Positions 16,950-24,709 of a DNA stretch of 38,643 nucleotides are shown in pieces; the first letter of the stretch is position 1; the number at the start of each line of letters is the position of its first letter. The translations under genes and the position numbers were made by a program. Origin of the DNA: Hyphomicrobiales bacterium (GTDB lineage Bacteria > Pseudomonadota > Alphaproteobacteria > Rhizobiales > OSC116); contig JADGDI010000012.1 of assembly GCA_016744975.1 (NCBI GenBank), forward strand, positions 1,554-40,196, given 5' to 3'. Below the pieces are notes generated by a model. The model was not told where the DNA came from. It ran no database searches and was given only the letters and a program-made list of their open reading frames with translations.

Positions 16950-17702
16950 CTAGTCTCTTAATACATGACTAAAGTCTTTATCATAAAGTGCGCTATCTCG
17001 GTAGTTTTTTGCACGCAGGGCGGGGCCAACTAAAATGAGCGCCGTTCGGGTTAGCTTTTTTTCTCTGACTTGCTTTTGGATGGTTTTTAGCGTGCCAAAA
17101 ATATATAATTCGTCTGGCCATGTGGCTCGGTATGCAACCACTACAGGGCATTCTTCGCCATAATGTGGTATCAGCTCACGCTGAACATGGCGCAGGTTTC
17201 GAACGGAAAGATGAATTGCCATAGTCGTGCCTGCGCGGCCAAGGTTAGATAATTCTTCTCCTTTTGGCATTTCTGAGCTTTGCATTGCGGTTCGAGTTAA
17301 TATGATGCTTTGGGCAACTTCTGGGATGGTTAGCTCACAGCCTATGGCGGCGGCGGCGGCGGCAAATGCTGGCACACCTGGGGTGATGTTATAGTTAATA
17401 TTCAAATCATCAAGGCGACGCATCTGTTCAGCGATTGCACCATAAATGGACGGGTCACCGCTATGCACGCGCGCAACGTCTAAACCTTTGTTATTGGCTA
17501 GTACAATTTGTTCGATGATTTCGTCTAAATGCATGGGGGCTGTATCCATAACCAAGGCATCTTTTGGGGCTTCGGCAACGATGGCTTCTGGCACAAGTGA
17601 GCCTGCATAAAGGCAGACGTTACATTTTTGAATTAATTTTAAGCCGCGCAGGGTGATTAGGTCAGCAGCGCCTGGGCCTGCACCTATAAAATATACAGTC
17701 AT
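16950..17702 (-). CDS. cobM: Precorrin-4 C11-methyltransferase
   Basis: A SAM-dependent methyltransferase of the corrin ring, 250 residues (CbiF in the early-cobalt route). The N-terminus MTVYFIGAGPGAADLITLRG is the family's glycine-rich SAM loop. VCLYAGSLVPEAIV, VHSGDPSIYGAIAEQMRRL and YNITPGVPAFAAAAAAIG follow in the expected order. The ATG overlaps the TGA of the CbiG-CobJ gene by four bases (17699-17702), so it is translationally coupled and ends the six-gene cbiX operon. The poly-Ala at about 114-119 is encoded by a GCC/GCG repeat; alanines are common at this place in the family. Confidence 0.96.
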   Translation of the reverse strand: MTVYFIGAGPGAADLITLRGLKLIQKCNVCLYAGSLVPEAIVAEAPKDALVMDTAPMHLDEIIEQIVLANNKGLDVARVHSGDPSIYGAIAEQMRRLDDLNINYNITPGVPAFAAAAAAIGCELTIPEVAQSIILTRTAMQSSEMPKGEELSNLGRAGTTMAIHLSVRNLRHVQRELIPHYGEECPVVVAYRATWPDELYIFGTLKTIQKQVREKKLTRTALILVGPALRAKNYRDSALYDKDFSHVLRD

Positions 17703-19525
17703 TGTGAAATCTTTCTTTTTTTACTGTAGCCGCGCGGTGTATAGACATAGTCTTGTCCATTTCCGCGACTGAATTTTACACTATTTGACGAGCCGACCAT
17801 CACCAATGTTAACATGTCCACATCGTCAACATTCAAATCAATCAATTTAACATAACGGATTTTCTCGTTAGGACGGCCAATATTGCTGGCTAATATAACA
17901 GGGCAATCATTTGGGCGATATTTCAGTAAAACTTGTTTGGCGAAGGCCAATTGTGTTCGCCGTTTTTTTGATACTGGATTGTAAAAGCTGATGACAAAGT
18001 CGGCTTTTGCTGCTGCGTGGATGCGCTTTTCAATGGCCTCCCATGGGGTGAGTAGATCAGATAGGCTAATGGTGCAAAAATCATGACCAAGCGGCGCGCC
18101 AACCCTTGCAGCAGCGCCTTGTAATGCTGAGATGCCAGGCGCCATTTGCACATTAACACGTTTTGCAGCATCGCTTACACCACCCTTGTCTGCATTTAAG
18201 TCTAGCAGTTCATAAACCAAGGCTGCCATGGCATAAATTCCCGCATCGCCAGAGCATATAAGTGCCACTTGGCTGCCTTTTGCGGCAAGTTCTAGCGCGA
18301 AACGCACGCGTTTTTCTTCTTCACCTAAAGCAAATTGATGGTGGGTTTTATGTTTGCCTATGTCGCCAAGTAAGTCGATATAAAGGCCATAGCCAACCCA
18401 ATCTTGTGCTTGCTCTAACATATAAGTGGCTTCGGGTACGCGCCAGCTGTCTTGACCTGGCCCCATGCCGACAATGTATAAGCGGCCTTGTGACTTACCA
18501 GAAAACTCTGTGATTGCTGCGGTGGATTGGGCGATTGCACATGTACCATTTAGGCTTTTAACCTTTGGGCAAATTAATGTTGCATTATCGCCTGCTGCGG
18601 CAAGTGCAGCACCCTCACTAACGCCGTGACATCCAACTTGCTTGTAAACGTAATCTGACGGGGTTTTAAGTAAGTGGCTCTTGCCTTCTAGCGTTTCGGC
18701 GCTAAAAAACCGGGCTTCGACTTTAAAATATTGCGCAACTTGGTGAATGGCTGCTTCGTCTGATTTAACATCAATCGATGCAATATAAGCAATGGCTTGA
18801 TGGTTGATGTTTAAGGCCGCAAGCTCGGCTTCAATTAGGCTGATTAACTCGCCACTTTTTGCACCACGGGCGCAACCAGCACCAATGATAATATTTTTTG
18901 GACAATAGGTTAGCCTATATTCATCATTATTAGGCAGCTGATTGCTAACGGTTATGGTCAGCTCTGCATCTGGGTGATGTGGCAAGTTTGAACTGGCAAA
19001 CCAAGTTAATTCTTGCGGATAGCTAACTTGGTTATTGGTCAGTAGTTTGCTCATAAAGCTTTTATAATGCTGTGGGTTGCTCAGCGTATAGCCCTTGGGC
19101 GGACTATCCAGCGCAATGTTGAAATTTTTATCGCCAGCGGTGGTGATGATTGATTCGCCACCAATAATTTTTGCGCATTTTTGTGCAATTTCGACCCCAT
19201 TGCCAAGTGTTGAACTACTATGCCCGCCAATTAGTGGGACGACATGCTCAGCCAAATCATCTATCGCGATGACGGCTGGCTCGTCCTGCTTGTTTTGTAA
19301 CAATGGTGCAATGGATCTTACTAGGATTGCCGCACTGCAAATGCCAATAATGGTGGTTTTATTGGCAAATAAGCGGGCGATTTCGGCCTTGATATCATCG
19401 ACAAATAGGTCAGCATCTAATGGCTTTTCGGATTTGCTGATAATGTTACCAGCATAATGTGACTTTAGCTTTTTAGCGATTTTAACACCAGCTGGGGTTA
19501 GGGCGATATAGGCAATTTTATTCAT
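17699..19525 (-). CDS. cobJ: Fusion: CbiG/CobE-type protein and precorrin-3B C17-methyltransferase
   Basis: A 608-residue fusion. Residues 1 to about 130 match the CbiG N-terminal domain (ICSAAILVRSIAPLL, then LIGGHSSSTLGNG). About 205-335 match the CbiG C-terminal/CobE domain (IIIGAGCARGAKSGELI, ALAAAG, CAIAQST). About 345-600 form a complete CobJ/CbiH methyltransferase (YIVGMGPGQDSWRVPEA, ICSGDAGIYAMAALVYEL, APGISALQGAAARVG, VISFYNPVSKKR, ILASNIGRPNE). CobJ methylates C17 and contracts the ring. CbiG opens the delta-lactone and releases C2 as acetaldehyde in the cobalt-first route. CbiG-CobJ fusions occur in several alphaproteobacteria. Having the N-terminal CbiG part, and not just CobE, supports a CbiG-like role. 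It overlaps cobI and cobM by four bases each. Confidence 0.93.
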   Translation of the reverse strand: MNKIAYIALTPAGVKIAKKLKSHYAGNIISKSEKPLDADLFVDDIKAEIARLFANKTTIIGICSAAILVRSIAPLLQNKQDEPAVIAIDDLAEHVVPLIGGHSSSTLGNGVEIAQKCAKIIGGESIITTAGDKNFNIALDSPPKGYTLSNPQHYKSFMSKLLTNNQVSYPQELTWFASSNLPHHPDAELTITVSNQLPNNDEYRLTYCPKNIIIGAGCARGAKSGELISLIEAELAALNINHQAIAYIASIDVKSDEAAIHQVAQYFKVEARFFSAETLEGKSHLLKTPSDYVYKQVGCHGVSEGAALAAAGDNATLICPKVKSLNGTCAIAQSTAAITEFSGKSQGRLYIVGMGPGQDSWRVPEATYMLEQAQDWVGYGLYIDLLGDIGKHKTHHQFALGEEEKRVRFALELAAKGSQVALICSGDAGIYAMAALVYELLDLNADKGGVSDAAKRVNVQMAPGISALQGAAARVGAPLGHDFCTISLSDLLTPWEAIEKRIHAAAKADFVISFYNPVSKKRRTQLAFAKQVLLKYRPNDCPVILASNIGRPNEKIRYVKLIDLNVDDVDMLTLVMVGSSNSVKFSRGNGQDYVYTPRGYSKKRKISQ

Positions 19526-20220
19526 AGATTGGGTCTTTTATTGATGATGATCATCGAGAAATAGGGGCGGGTATTATTATTGGTGGCGGTCATTGGCGTT
19601 ATTTTCTGCTGCTTTTGACTGACATATTCAACAAGATTGGATTTGTTTAAAAGGTCAAATCGGTCTAATATTTGGCGTAACATCGCAAAGTGGCGGCCGA
19701 CTTTATAGATGGCAATATTATTGCCTGTACGAATTTTATCAATTAAAATGGCTTCATCTAAAGTTGCAGAGATGATTTGTAAATCTTCATTTTGCACCAA
19801 TATTGGGATTTTAAGGGCGGCACTGGCTGCAATAAAGGCAGGCATAGCAGGGATGATTTCAACCTCATATTGATTAACCAGACGTTCAAAAACATAAGTG
19901 AAGCTGCCGTAGAAAAAAGCATCGCCCTCACATAAACATGCGACATTTAAGCCAGCTTCTAATTGCTGTTTTATTTCTGTTGCGGCTTTATTATAGGCAT
20001 TATTTGCAGCATCACGGTTTAGGCTCATTGGCACATGGAAGCCAAATTTTTTGGTGGTTTTTGGCACATGTGTTGCGGCGATCTGCCATGCTATGCTTTT
20101 GCCCTTTTTATTGGTTGGGAAGGCAATTAAGTCAGCAGATTTTATTAGCCTTACTGCTTTTAATGTTAGCAACTCAGGGTCGCCAGGACCAACGCCAATA
20201 CCGTATAATTTACCCGTCAT
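19522..20220 (-). CDS. cobI: Precorrin-2 C20-methyltransferase
   Basis: It adds the C20 methyl group to precorrin-2 (or to cobalt-factor II, as CbiL). The 232 residues have the SAM-binding loop GIGVGPGDPELLTLKAV near the start. KKGKSIAWQIA, CLCEGDAFFYGSFTYVFERL and IPAMPAFIAASAAL follow, all hallmarks of CobI/CbiL. The start lies 11 bases inside the 3' end of cobL, and the stop overlaps the next gene by four bases, so it belongs to the tight cbiX-cobH-cobL-cobI-cobJ-cobM run. Sequence alone does not tell whether the enzyme prefers metal-free or cobalt-loaded substrate. That point matters for the mixed pathway here. Confidence 0.95.
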   Translation of the reverse strand: MTGKLYGIGVGPGDPELLTLKAVRLIKSADLIAFPTNKKGKSIAWQIAATHVPKTTKKFGFHVPMSLNRDAANNAYNKAATEIKQQLEAGLNVACLCEGDAFFYGSFTYVFERLVNQYEVEIIPAMPAFIAASAALKIPILVQNEDLQIISATLDEAILIDKIRTGNNIAIYKVGRHFAMLRQILDRFDLLNKSNLVEYVSQKQQKITPMTATNNNTRPYFSMIIINKRPNL

Positions 20221-21487
20221 TTTGTGTGGCTACCTTAATTAATGACAATTGTGTGACTTTTAAATTTGGTTTAAAGGCATTTAATTGACCAATTAAAACC
20301 AAATTTGCAGTTGATAATTCGAGCATGGTTATTTGCTTTGTTTGGGTAAAGTTATCTTTAAAACGATGATAAATCTGATTAAGTGTGCCAATGCCCTCTA
20401 GTGTAACCACGTTAATAACGATGCGCCCGCCAATGGGTATTATATCATAAAGCGCGTTAAACAAGTTTTCTGTTAGGCCACCACCAATAAAGACAGCGTC
20501 GGGCTTTGGCAATGTTTTTATAAAGTCATCAATGCAGCCAAGATGGGTTTTAATATCAGGCACACCTAAGTTATTGGCATTCATTTTGATATTTTGTAAT
20601 CGGGTTTCTGACTTTTCGACCGCATGGCAAATTGAGCCTTTAGCGAGGCGCATATATTCGATGCCAACTGAGCCATTGCCTGCGCCTAAATCCCACATGA
20701 TGCTATTGGGGCTTGGTAATAACTTATTCACTGTTGCAGCGCGAATGTCGCTCTTGGTAAGCTGGCCGTCATGTAAATAATGACTGTCATCTAGCCCTGC
20801 AATATTAGGGATGATGTCGGCATATTGCTCGGCAATGCACTCAATGGCCAGGGTGTTAAAATTTGCTGCGGCGCCAATTTGCCAATCATTGGCGGTGGCA
20901 TGTATGATATGCTGTTTGTCGCCGCCCATATGCTCTAAAACGGTTAATTTGCTTTGCCCAAAACCTCGGTCCACCAACAGATCAGCAATGTCATCAATGG
21001 TTTGGCTATTGCTGGTGAGGGTGATGATGCGGTTATTGGGCAGAACCGCTTTATGCAGTAAACTTAATGAACGGCCGTGGACGCTCATGCATGTTACATT
21101 GCGCAACGGCCAGCCAAGGCGCGCTGCAGCCAAAGAAAAAGCCGAAGGGCTTGGGATGATTTGCAATTCTGCGATATCAATTTGTTGGGTTAATGTTGCG
21201 CCAATGCCAAAATGCATTGGGTCGCCTGTGGCCAATATGACGGCATTTTTGCCTTTAAGGCCATGTTCACGCCAGGCAAGCATTTTTTGAATGGCTTTTT
21301 GGAATGGGCTTTCCCATATTTGGATATCGGCTTGTAATTTCGGCATGCCTTGTAGATGGCGCTCTGCTGCAAAGAGAGTGTCGGCACTGTCGCAAATTTT
21401 TTGAGCCTCTGATGATAAGCTTTCAAACCCATTATCGCCAATGCCAATAATCGTCAGCCATTTCCGCAATTTTTGATCATTGCTCAT
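20210..21487 (-). CDS. cobL: Precorrin-6Y C5,15-methyltransferase (decarboxylating)
   Basis: A two-domain enzyme of 425 residues. The N-terminal CbiE-type domain (1 to about 205) starts with LTIIGIGDNGFESLSSEA and methylates C5 (and C15 in CobL). The C-terminal CbiT-type domain (about 235-400) holds the class-I SAM motif MWDLGAGNGSVGIEYMRL, preceded by HDGQLTKSDIRAAT, and performs decarboxylation and C15 methylation. A CbiE-CbiT fusion is normal for CobL. The ATG overlaps the stop of cobH by four bases, and the 3' end overlaps cobI by 11. The C-terminal tail of about 30 residues looks ordinary. Confidence 0.95.
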   Translation of the reverse strand: MSNDQKLRKWLTIIGIGDNGFESLSSEAQKICDSADTLFAAERHLQGMPKLQADIQIWESPFQKAIQKMLAWREHGLKGKNAVILATGDPMHFGIGATLTQQIDIAELQIIPSPSAFSLAAARLGWPLRNVTCMSVHGRSLSLLHKAVLPNNRIITLTSNSQTIDDIADLLVDRGFGQSKLTVLEHMGGDKQHIIHATANDWQIGAAANFNTLAIECIAEQYADIIPNIAGLDDSHYLHDGQLTKSDIRAATVNKLLPSPNSIMWDLGAGNGSVGIEYMRLAKGSICHAVEKSETRLQNIKMNANNLGVPDIKTHLGCIDDFIKTLPKPDAVFIGGGLTENLFNALYDIIPIGGRIVINVVTLEGIGTLNQIYHRFKDNFTQTKQITMLELSTANLVLIGQLNAFKPNLKVTQLSLIKVATQNDG

Positions 21488-22113
21488 CTAAGGCCTCCTG
21501 CTAGAGCGTTTAGTACTGCGCTGGCCATAGCGCTACCACCCCTGCGGCCTTTTAGAGTGAAATAATCAACGCCATAATGTTCGGCAATTAGTGCATTTTT
21601 ACTTTCAACTGCCCCAACAAACCCAACGGGCATGCCGATGATGGCAGCGGGCTTTTGCTCGCAAGTTTCGAGCAGCTCAAGCAAGCGAAATAACACAGTT
21701 GGGGCATTGCCGATAACGATGACAGCACCTGATAAATGTGGTTGCCAAAGTTTGACTGCAGCTGCACTGCGGGTGGTTTGTTGGGCTTTAGCAATGTCTG
21801 GGGTTTGCTGATCGTTTAGGGTGCAAATTAGCGAATTATTGGCAGGCAGTAGCCGTTTGATAATGCCTGATTTGACCATTTCACAATCGCATAAAATTGG
21901 TGCGAAATTTTGCAGCGCATGTTGCGCCACCTTAACAAAATTGGCTGAAAAATCGACATCATTGGCAATGTCTACCATGCCGCAACTGTGGATTAAGCGG
22001 GTTATTATATTGTGCATATTCTGCGGAAAATTATCAAAATTTACCTCGCTACGCAATGTTGCAAAACTTTTGGCATAAATGGCTTTGGGGTCTTTAATAT
22101 AGTCATGCTGCAT
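21484..22113 (-). CDS. cobH: Precorrin-8X methylmutase
   Basis: It moves the C11 methyl to C12 to give hydrogenobyrinate (CbiC in the cobalt-first route). The 209 residues match the family length. The N-terminus has the expected YIKDPKAIYAKSFATLR. Catalytic His42 sits in RLIHSCGMVDI, corresponding to His43 of the Pseudomonas denitrificans enzyme. VIGNAPTVLFRLLEL and MPVGFVGAVESK are the other signature stretches. It starts two bases after the cbiX stop and overlaps cobL by four bases. Confidence 0.96.
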   Translation of the reverse strand: MQHDYIKDPKAIYAKSFATLRSEVNFDNFPQNMHNIITRLIHSCGMVDIANDVDFSANFVKVAQHALQNFAPILCDCEMVKSGIIKRLLPANNSLICTLNDQQTPDIAKAQQTTRSAAAVKLWQPHLSGAVIVIGNAPTVLFRLLELLETCEQKPAAIIGMPVGFVGAVESKNALIAEHYGVDYFTLKGRRGGSAMASAVLNALAGGLR

Positions 22114-22115
22114 GT

Positions 22116-23213
22116 TTATGGGATTTCCCTATCGAGTGTATTAGGGCCGTGTGGGTGATCTGCATGGGGGTATGGGTGATGGTGGTGGTCATGATCATCA
22201 TCATGTGTATGACTATGTGAGTGATCGTGAGAATGCGGGTGGGAATGGCCATGGGGATGATGGTGCGGTTCAGCATCATTTATGCCTTCAACATGGTGGT
22301 GATGGCTTTCTTGGGGCAGGCCGATCTGGTCTTCGAACCCCAATACTTGCTCTCGATATTTACAGAGGCCGCAATTCATTGCATTGTCGCCGTCTAAAAT
22401 TTCCAACAGGCGGTTTAAAAAAGTTTCTATCACCAATGGGTGGTCGTTTAAATAGCCAGCTTTTACAAATTCTATGTCGGGATATTGTGCCGCGACTTTG
22501 TCGTGATAAGCATAGATGCGGTCAACTAATATGCCAGTAAAGAGGAAATATGGAAAGGTAATAATGCGTTTGTAACCTAGCTTTACGGCATGTTCTAGCG
22601 CGGGTTGAACCAATGGAAAGGTAACCCCGCTATAGCCTGTTTCGCCCCAACCTAGCCCCAAACCTTCCCATAATAACCGCATCACTTTTTGCACATTGCT
22701 GTTGGCATCTGGGTCTGACGCGCCGCGACCAATGACCATTAGCAAACTATCTTGGTTGGAAATTGTATCGCCTGCTTTTTCAATGGCTTGCTTGACCCGC
22801 TCAGAAGCGGCTCGAATCATTTTAGTGTCAATTGAAAGGTCGCGGCCATAATCAATATGTAGATTATTTTGTGCGCTATAAGTATTGAGTACCGAGGGGA
22901 TGTCATTTTTTGCATGACCTGCGGCAAACAACATGCCAGGAATGGCCAATACGCGCTTAACACCTTGGTCTTGCAGGTTTTTCAGGCCTGTTTTAATGAT
23001 TGGCGTGGCGAATTCTAGATAGCCATAATCAACAGGAATATTGGGCAAATATGTAGCGATGGCTTTTGAAAGTTTTGAGAATTCGGCGACTGCGCCCAAA
23101 TCGCGGCTACCATGACCACATATCATAATACCAGTTTTTTGTGGCTCGGCCAAAATGCGCTGCTCTAGCTTGGCTAAAAACTCATGGGGGATTTGGTAGG
23201 TATTTTCTGACAT
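22116..23213 (-). CDS. cbiX: Sirohydrochlorin cobaltochelatase, long form with MXCXXC and His-rich tail
   Basis: It inserts cobalt into sirohydrochlorin, the first committed step of the cobalt-early route. The 365 residues hold two CbiX-type domains (about 28-140 and 150-265). The active-site His are His34 in ICGHGSRD and His100 in FAAGHAKND. An MXCXXC motif (Met279, Cys281, Cys284) is followed by a very His-rich tail (about 304-355). The long CbiX of Bacillus megaterium carries both a [4Fe-4S]-binding MXCXXC and a His-rich region, so this is a close match in layout. It heads the cbiX-cobH-L-I-J-M operon, with cobH two bases on. The tail probably stores or buffers cobalt. Nickel or iron chelation cannot be excluded. 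Confidence 0.9.
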   Translation of the reverse strand: MSENTYQIPHEFLAKLEQRILAEPQKTGIMICGHGSRDLGAVAEFSKLSKAIATYLPNIPVDYGYLEFATPIIKTGLKNLQDQGVKRVLAIPGMLFAAGHAKNDIPSVLNTYSAQNNLHIDYGRDLSIDTKMIRAASERVKQAIEKAGDTISNQDSLLMVIGRGASDPDANSNVQKVMRLLWEGLGLGWGETGYSGVTFPLVQPALEHAVKLGYKRIITFPYFLFTGILVDRIYAYHDKVAAQYPDIEFVKAGYLNDHPLVIETFLNRLLEILDGDNAMNCGLCKYREQVLGFEDQIGLPQESHHHHVEGINDAEPHHHPHGHSHPHSHDHSHSHTHDDDHDHHHHPYPHADHPHGPNTLDREIP

Positions 23214-23243
23214 ATGGACGCTCTAAAGTTTGTGGCGCGCAAA

Positions 23244-23271
23244 ATATTACCCAAATTGAGTAAAATCTAAA
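23244..23271 (-). promoter_or_regulatory. Candidate sigma-70 promoter of the cbiX operon
   Basis: On the minus strand TTTAGA (23271-23266) and TAATAT (23249-23244) are spaced by 16 bases, about 30 bases before the cbiX ATG. It lies in the divergent region shared with the cupin gene. No cobalamin riboswitch elements (B12 box, GCCACTG-like core) are visible between the promoter and the start. Confidence 0.35.
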
Positions 23272-23390
23272 ACAGCTATTGCATTAACCCCCGAATTGGG
23301 TCGGTTGCAGCAAAATCTTTTTCAGTCGTATCATGACGACGCCGTGAATATGGATGGATATTAGCTTTTTGAGGATGCTTGTCAATAGAA

Positions 23391-23406
23391 TATGTTTTGG
23401 AACATA
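23391..23406. promoter_or_regulatory. 16-base inverted repeat upstream of the cupin promoter
   Basis: TATGTT-TTGG-AACATA is a perfect 6-base inverted repeat with a 4-base centre. It lies 14 bases upstream of the cupin -35 box. The position suits an activator or repressor site for the cupin gene. No cognate regulator can be named from sequence. Confidence 0.4.
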
Positions 23407-23420
23407 ATAAGAACATTTAC

Positions 23421-23448
23421 TTGACAGCTTGTTTTTTTAGTTTATTCT
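23421..23448 (+). promoter_or_regulatory. Strong-looking sigma-70 promoter of the cupin gene
   Basis: A consensus TTGACA (23421-23426) and TATTCT (23443-23448) are separated by 16 bases. The -10 lies 23 bases before the ATG at 23472, which has GGAGGA just upstream, giving a short leader. This is the best promoter match seen in the window. Confidence 0.65.
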
Positions 23449-23471
23449 ATCTTCAAATTACGGAGGAATAT

Positions 23472-23960
23472 ATGAAACCTGTTGTCAATATAGATGCACT
23501 GAAGTTTGTTGATGATTGGAAAAATGCTCCTGGTAAGCATGCGGCATTTAGTGATGATATTGGTGCTAAAAAACTTGGGTATAATGTTAGTATTTGCCCG
23601 CCTGGTAAATCCACCTGCCCAATGCATAACCACCGAATAAATGAAGAAATGTTTATGATTTTGGAGGGGGTTGGTAAGTTGCGGTTTGGCACAGATGAAT
23701 ATCCATTACGCAAGGGGGATATTATTGCCTGCCCCGCTGGTGGGCGTGATGTTGCGCATCAGATTATTAACATTGGTACGATTGACTTGGTTTATTTATG
23801 CCTGAGTAGCCGTATAGAATATGACATTGTTGAATATCCAGATTCAAATAAAGTTGGTGTCAGGGTTGGTGAGGGAAATAATCGGTTGCGCGAAAATTAT
23901 ATTAGCAATACGGATGTTGATTATTACCATGATGAAACATCGGAAATATTGTTCAAATGA
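23472..23960 (+). CDS. Small cupin-domain protein embedded in the B12 locus
   Basis: A single-domain cupin of 162 residues. The double-stranded beta-helix motifs are visible. The first is CPMHNHRINEEMFMILEGVGKLRFG, with putative metal ligands His52, His54 and Glu58 or Glu59. The second is YPLRKGDIIACPAGGRDVAHQ, with His96. It resembles the uncharacterised COG3837-type cupins. The frame is open from 23379, but GGAGGA at 23462-23467 and a consensus promoter ending at 23448 fix the start at 23472. It has its own promoter and is divergent from cbiX. Its stop codon directly abuts the cobK stop (23960/23961). It has no known role in cobalamin synthesis. A sensing, ligand-binding or sugar/amino-acid metabolic role is equally possible. 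Confidence 0.85.
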   Translation: MKPVVNIDALKFVDDWKNAPGKHAAFSDDIGAKKLGYNVSICPPGKSTCPMHNHRINEEMFMILEGVGKLRFGTDEYPLRKGDIIACPAGGRDVAHQIINIGTIDLVYLCLSSRIEYDIVEYPDSNKVGVRVGEGNNRLRENYISNTDVDYYHDETSEILFK

Positions 23961-24707
23961 CTAAGTGTTTATCGCTTTAATGAGGTCAGCTAATTGATGG
24001 TAACGGTTTATGTGATTGTTGGGTGGTTGGGCTAGCATAAATGTGGTGACGCCCAATTGTCTTGCAGCGAGCAGTTTATTATCAAGTGCCTCACCACCAC
24101 TATTTTTGCAAATTAAATGGGTTATTTTATGCTGTTGCATGAGGTGTATTTCGTCGGCTAAATTAAATGGTGGCCTTGCTAGTAATATTTTAAAGCTATT
24201 GGGCATTTGACTTGGTTCGGAAAATTGATTTTGTTGGTTTAAGGGAGGTGCGATCATTCTTGCAATGATGGGTTGTTTTAAAGACAGGTAGGGTGTTATT
24301 TTTTGACTGCCGATGGTGAGTAATATTGTTGCATTATCAGGTAAGGCGCTGATTAAAGAGCAGGAATTGTTAAAAATTTTCCAGAGATCATTGGGTCTTG
24401 CTTGCCACGGCCTTCTTGATAATTGCATAATGGGAATATTTGCATTGGCGCAAGCGATTATGGCGTTTTGGGTGATGTTTTGTGCAAATGGATGGGTGGC
24501 ATCAATACAATGGCTAATAGATTCTTTGCACAAAAATTTGGTTAGCCCAGTTGCACCACCAAAACCACCTGATATGATTTTGCAGCTATTTGGTAGTTTT
24601 GCTTCATCAGTAATACCTGCTATTGAATATGTGATATGGTGGTTTTTTGCCAATTTTTGCGCCAAAACTCTGGCTTGTTTTGTACCGCCCAAAATTAAAA
24701 TATTCAT
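23961..24707 (-). CDS. cobK: Precorrin-6A reductase
   Basis: An NADPH-dependent reductase of precorrin-6A (CbiJ in the cobalt-first route), 248 residues. The N-terminal dinucleotide-binding strand is MNILILGGTKQARVLA. GGFGGATGLTKFL, HCIDATHPFAQNIT, LSRRPWQ and the C-terminal LICKNSGGEALDNKLLAARQLGV are family signatures. The ATG lies two bases after the cbiD stop, so the two genes form a short operon. The 3' end abuts the convergent cupin gene with no spacer. Confidence 0.94.
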   Translation of the reverse strand: MNILILGGTKQARVLAQKLAKNHHITYSIAGITDEAKLPNSCKIISGGFGGATGLTKFLCKESISHCIDATHPFAQNITQNAIIACANANIPIMQLSRRPWQARPNDLWKIFNNSCSLISALPDNATILLTIGSQKITPYLSLKQPIIARMIAPPLNQQNQFSEPSQMPNSFKILLARPPFNLADEIHLMQQHKITHLICKNSGGEALDNKLLAARQLGVTTFMLAQPPNNHINRYHQLADLIKAINT

Positions 24708-24709
24708 GA

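Noticed and set aside
22151-22540. 129-codon plus-strand frame opposite the His-rich tail of CbiX
   Set aside because: It is the complement of His codons, giving Gly/Asp/His repeats; a shadow frame without a ribosome site.
23379-23471. 31-residue N-terminal extension of the cupin
   Set aside because: It would need translation across the promoter; GGAGGA before 23472 fixes the start.
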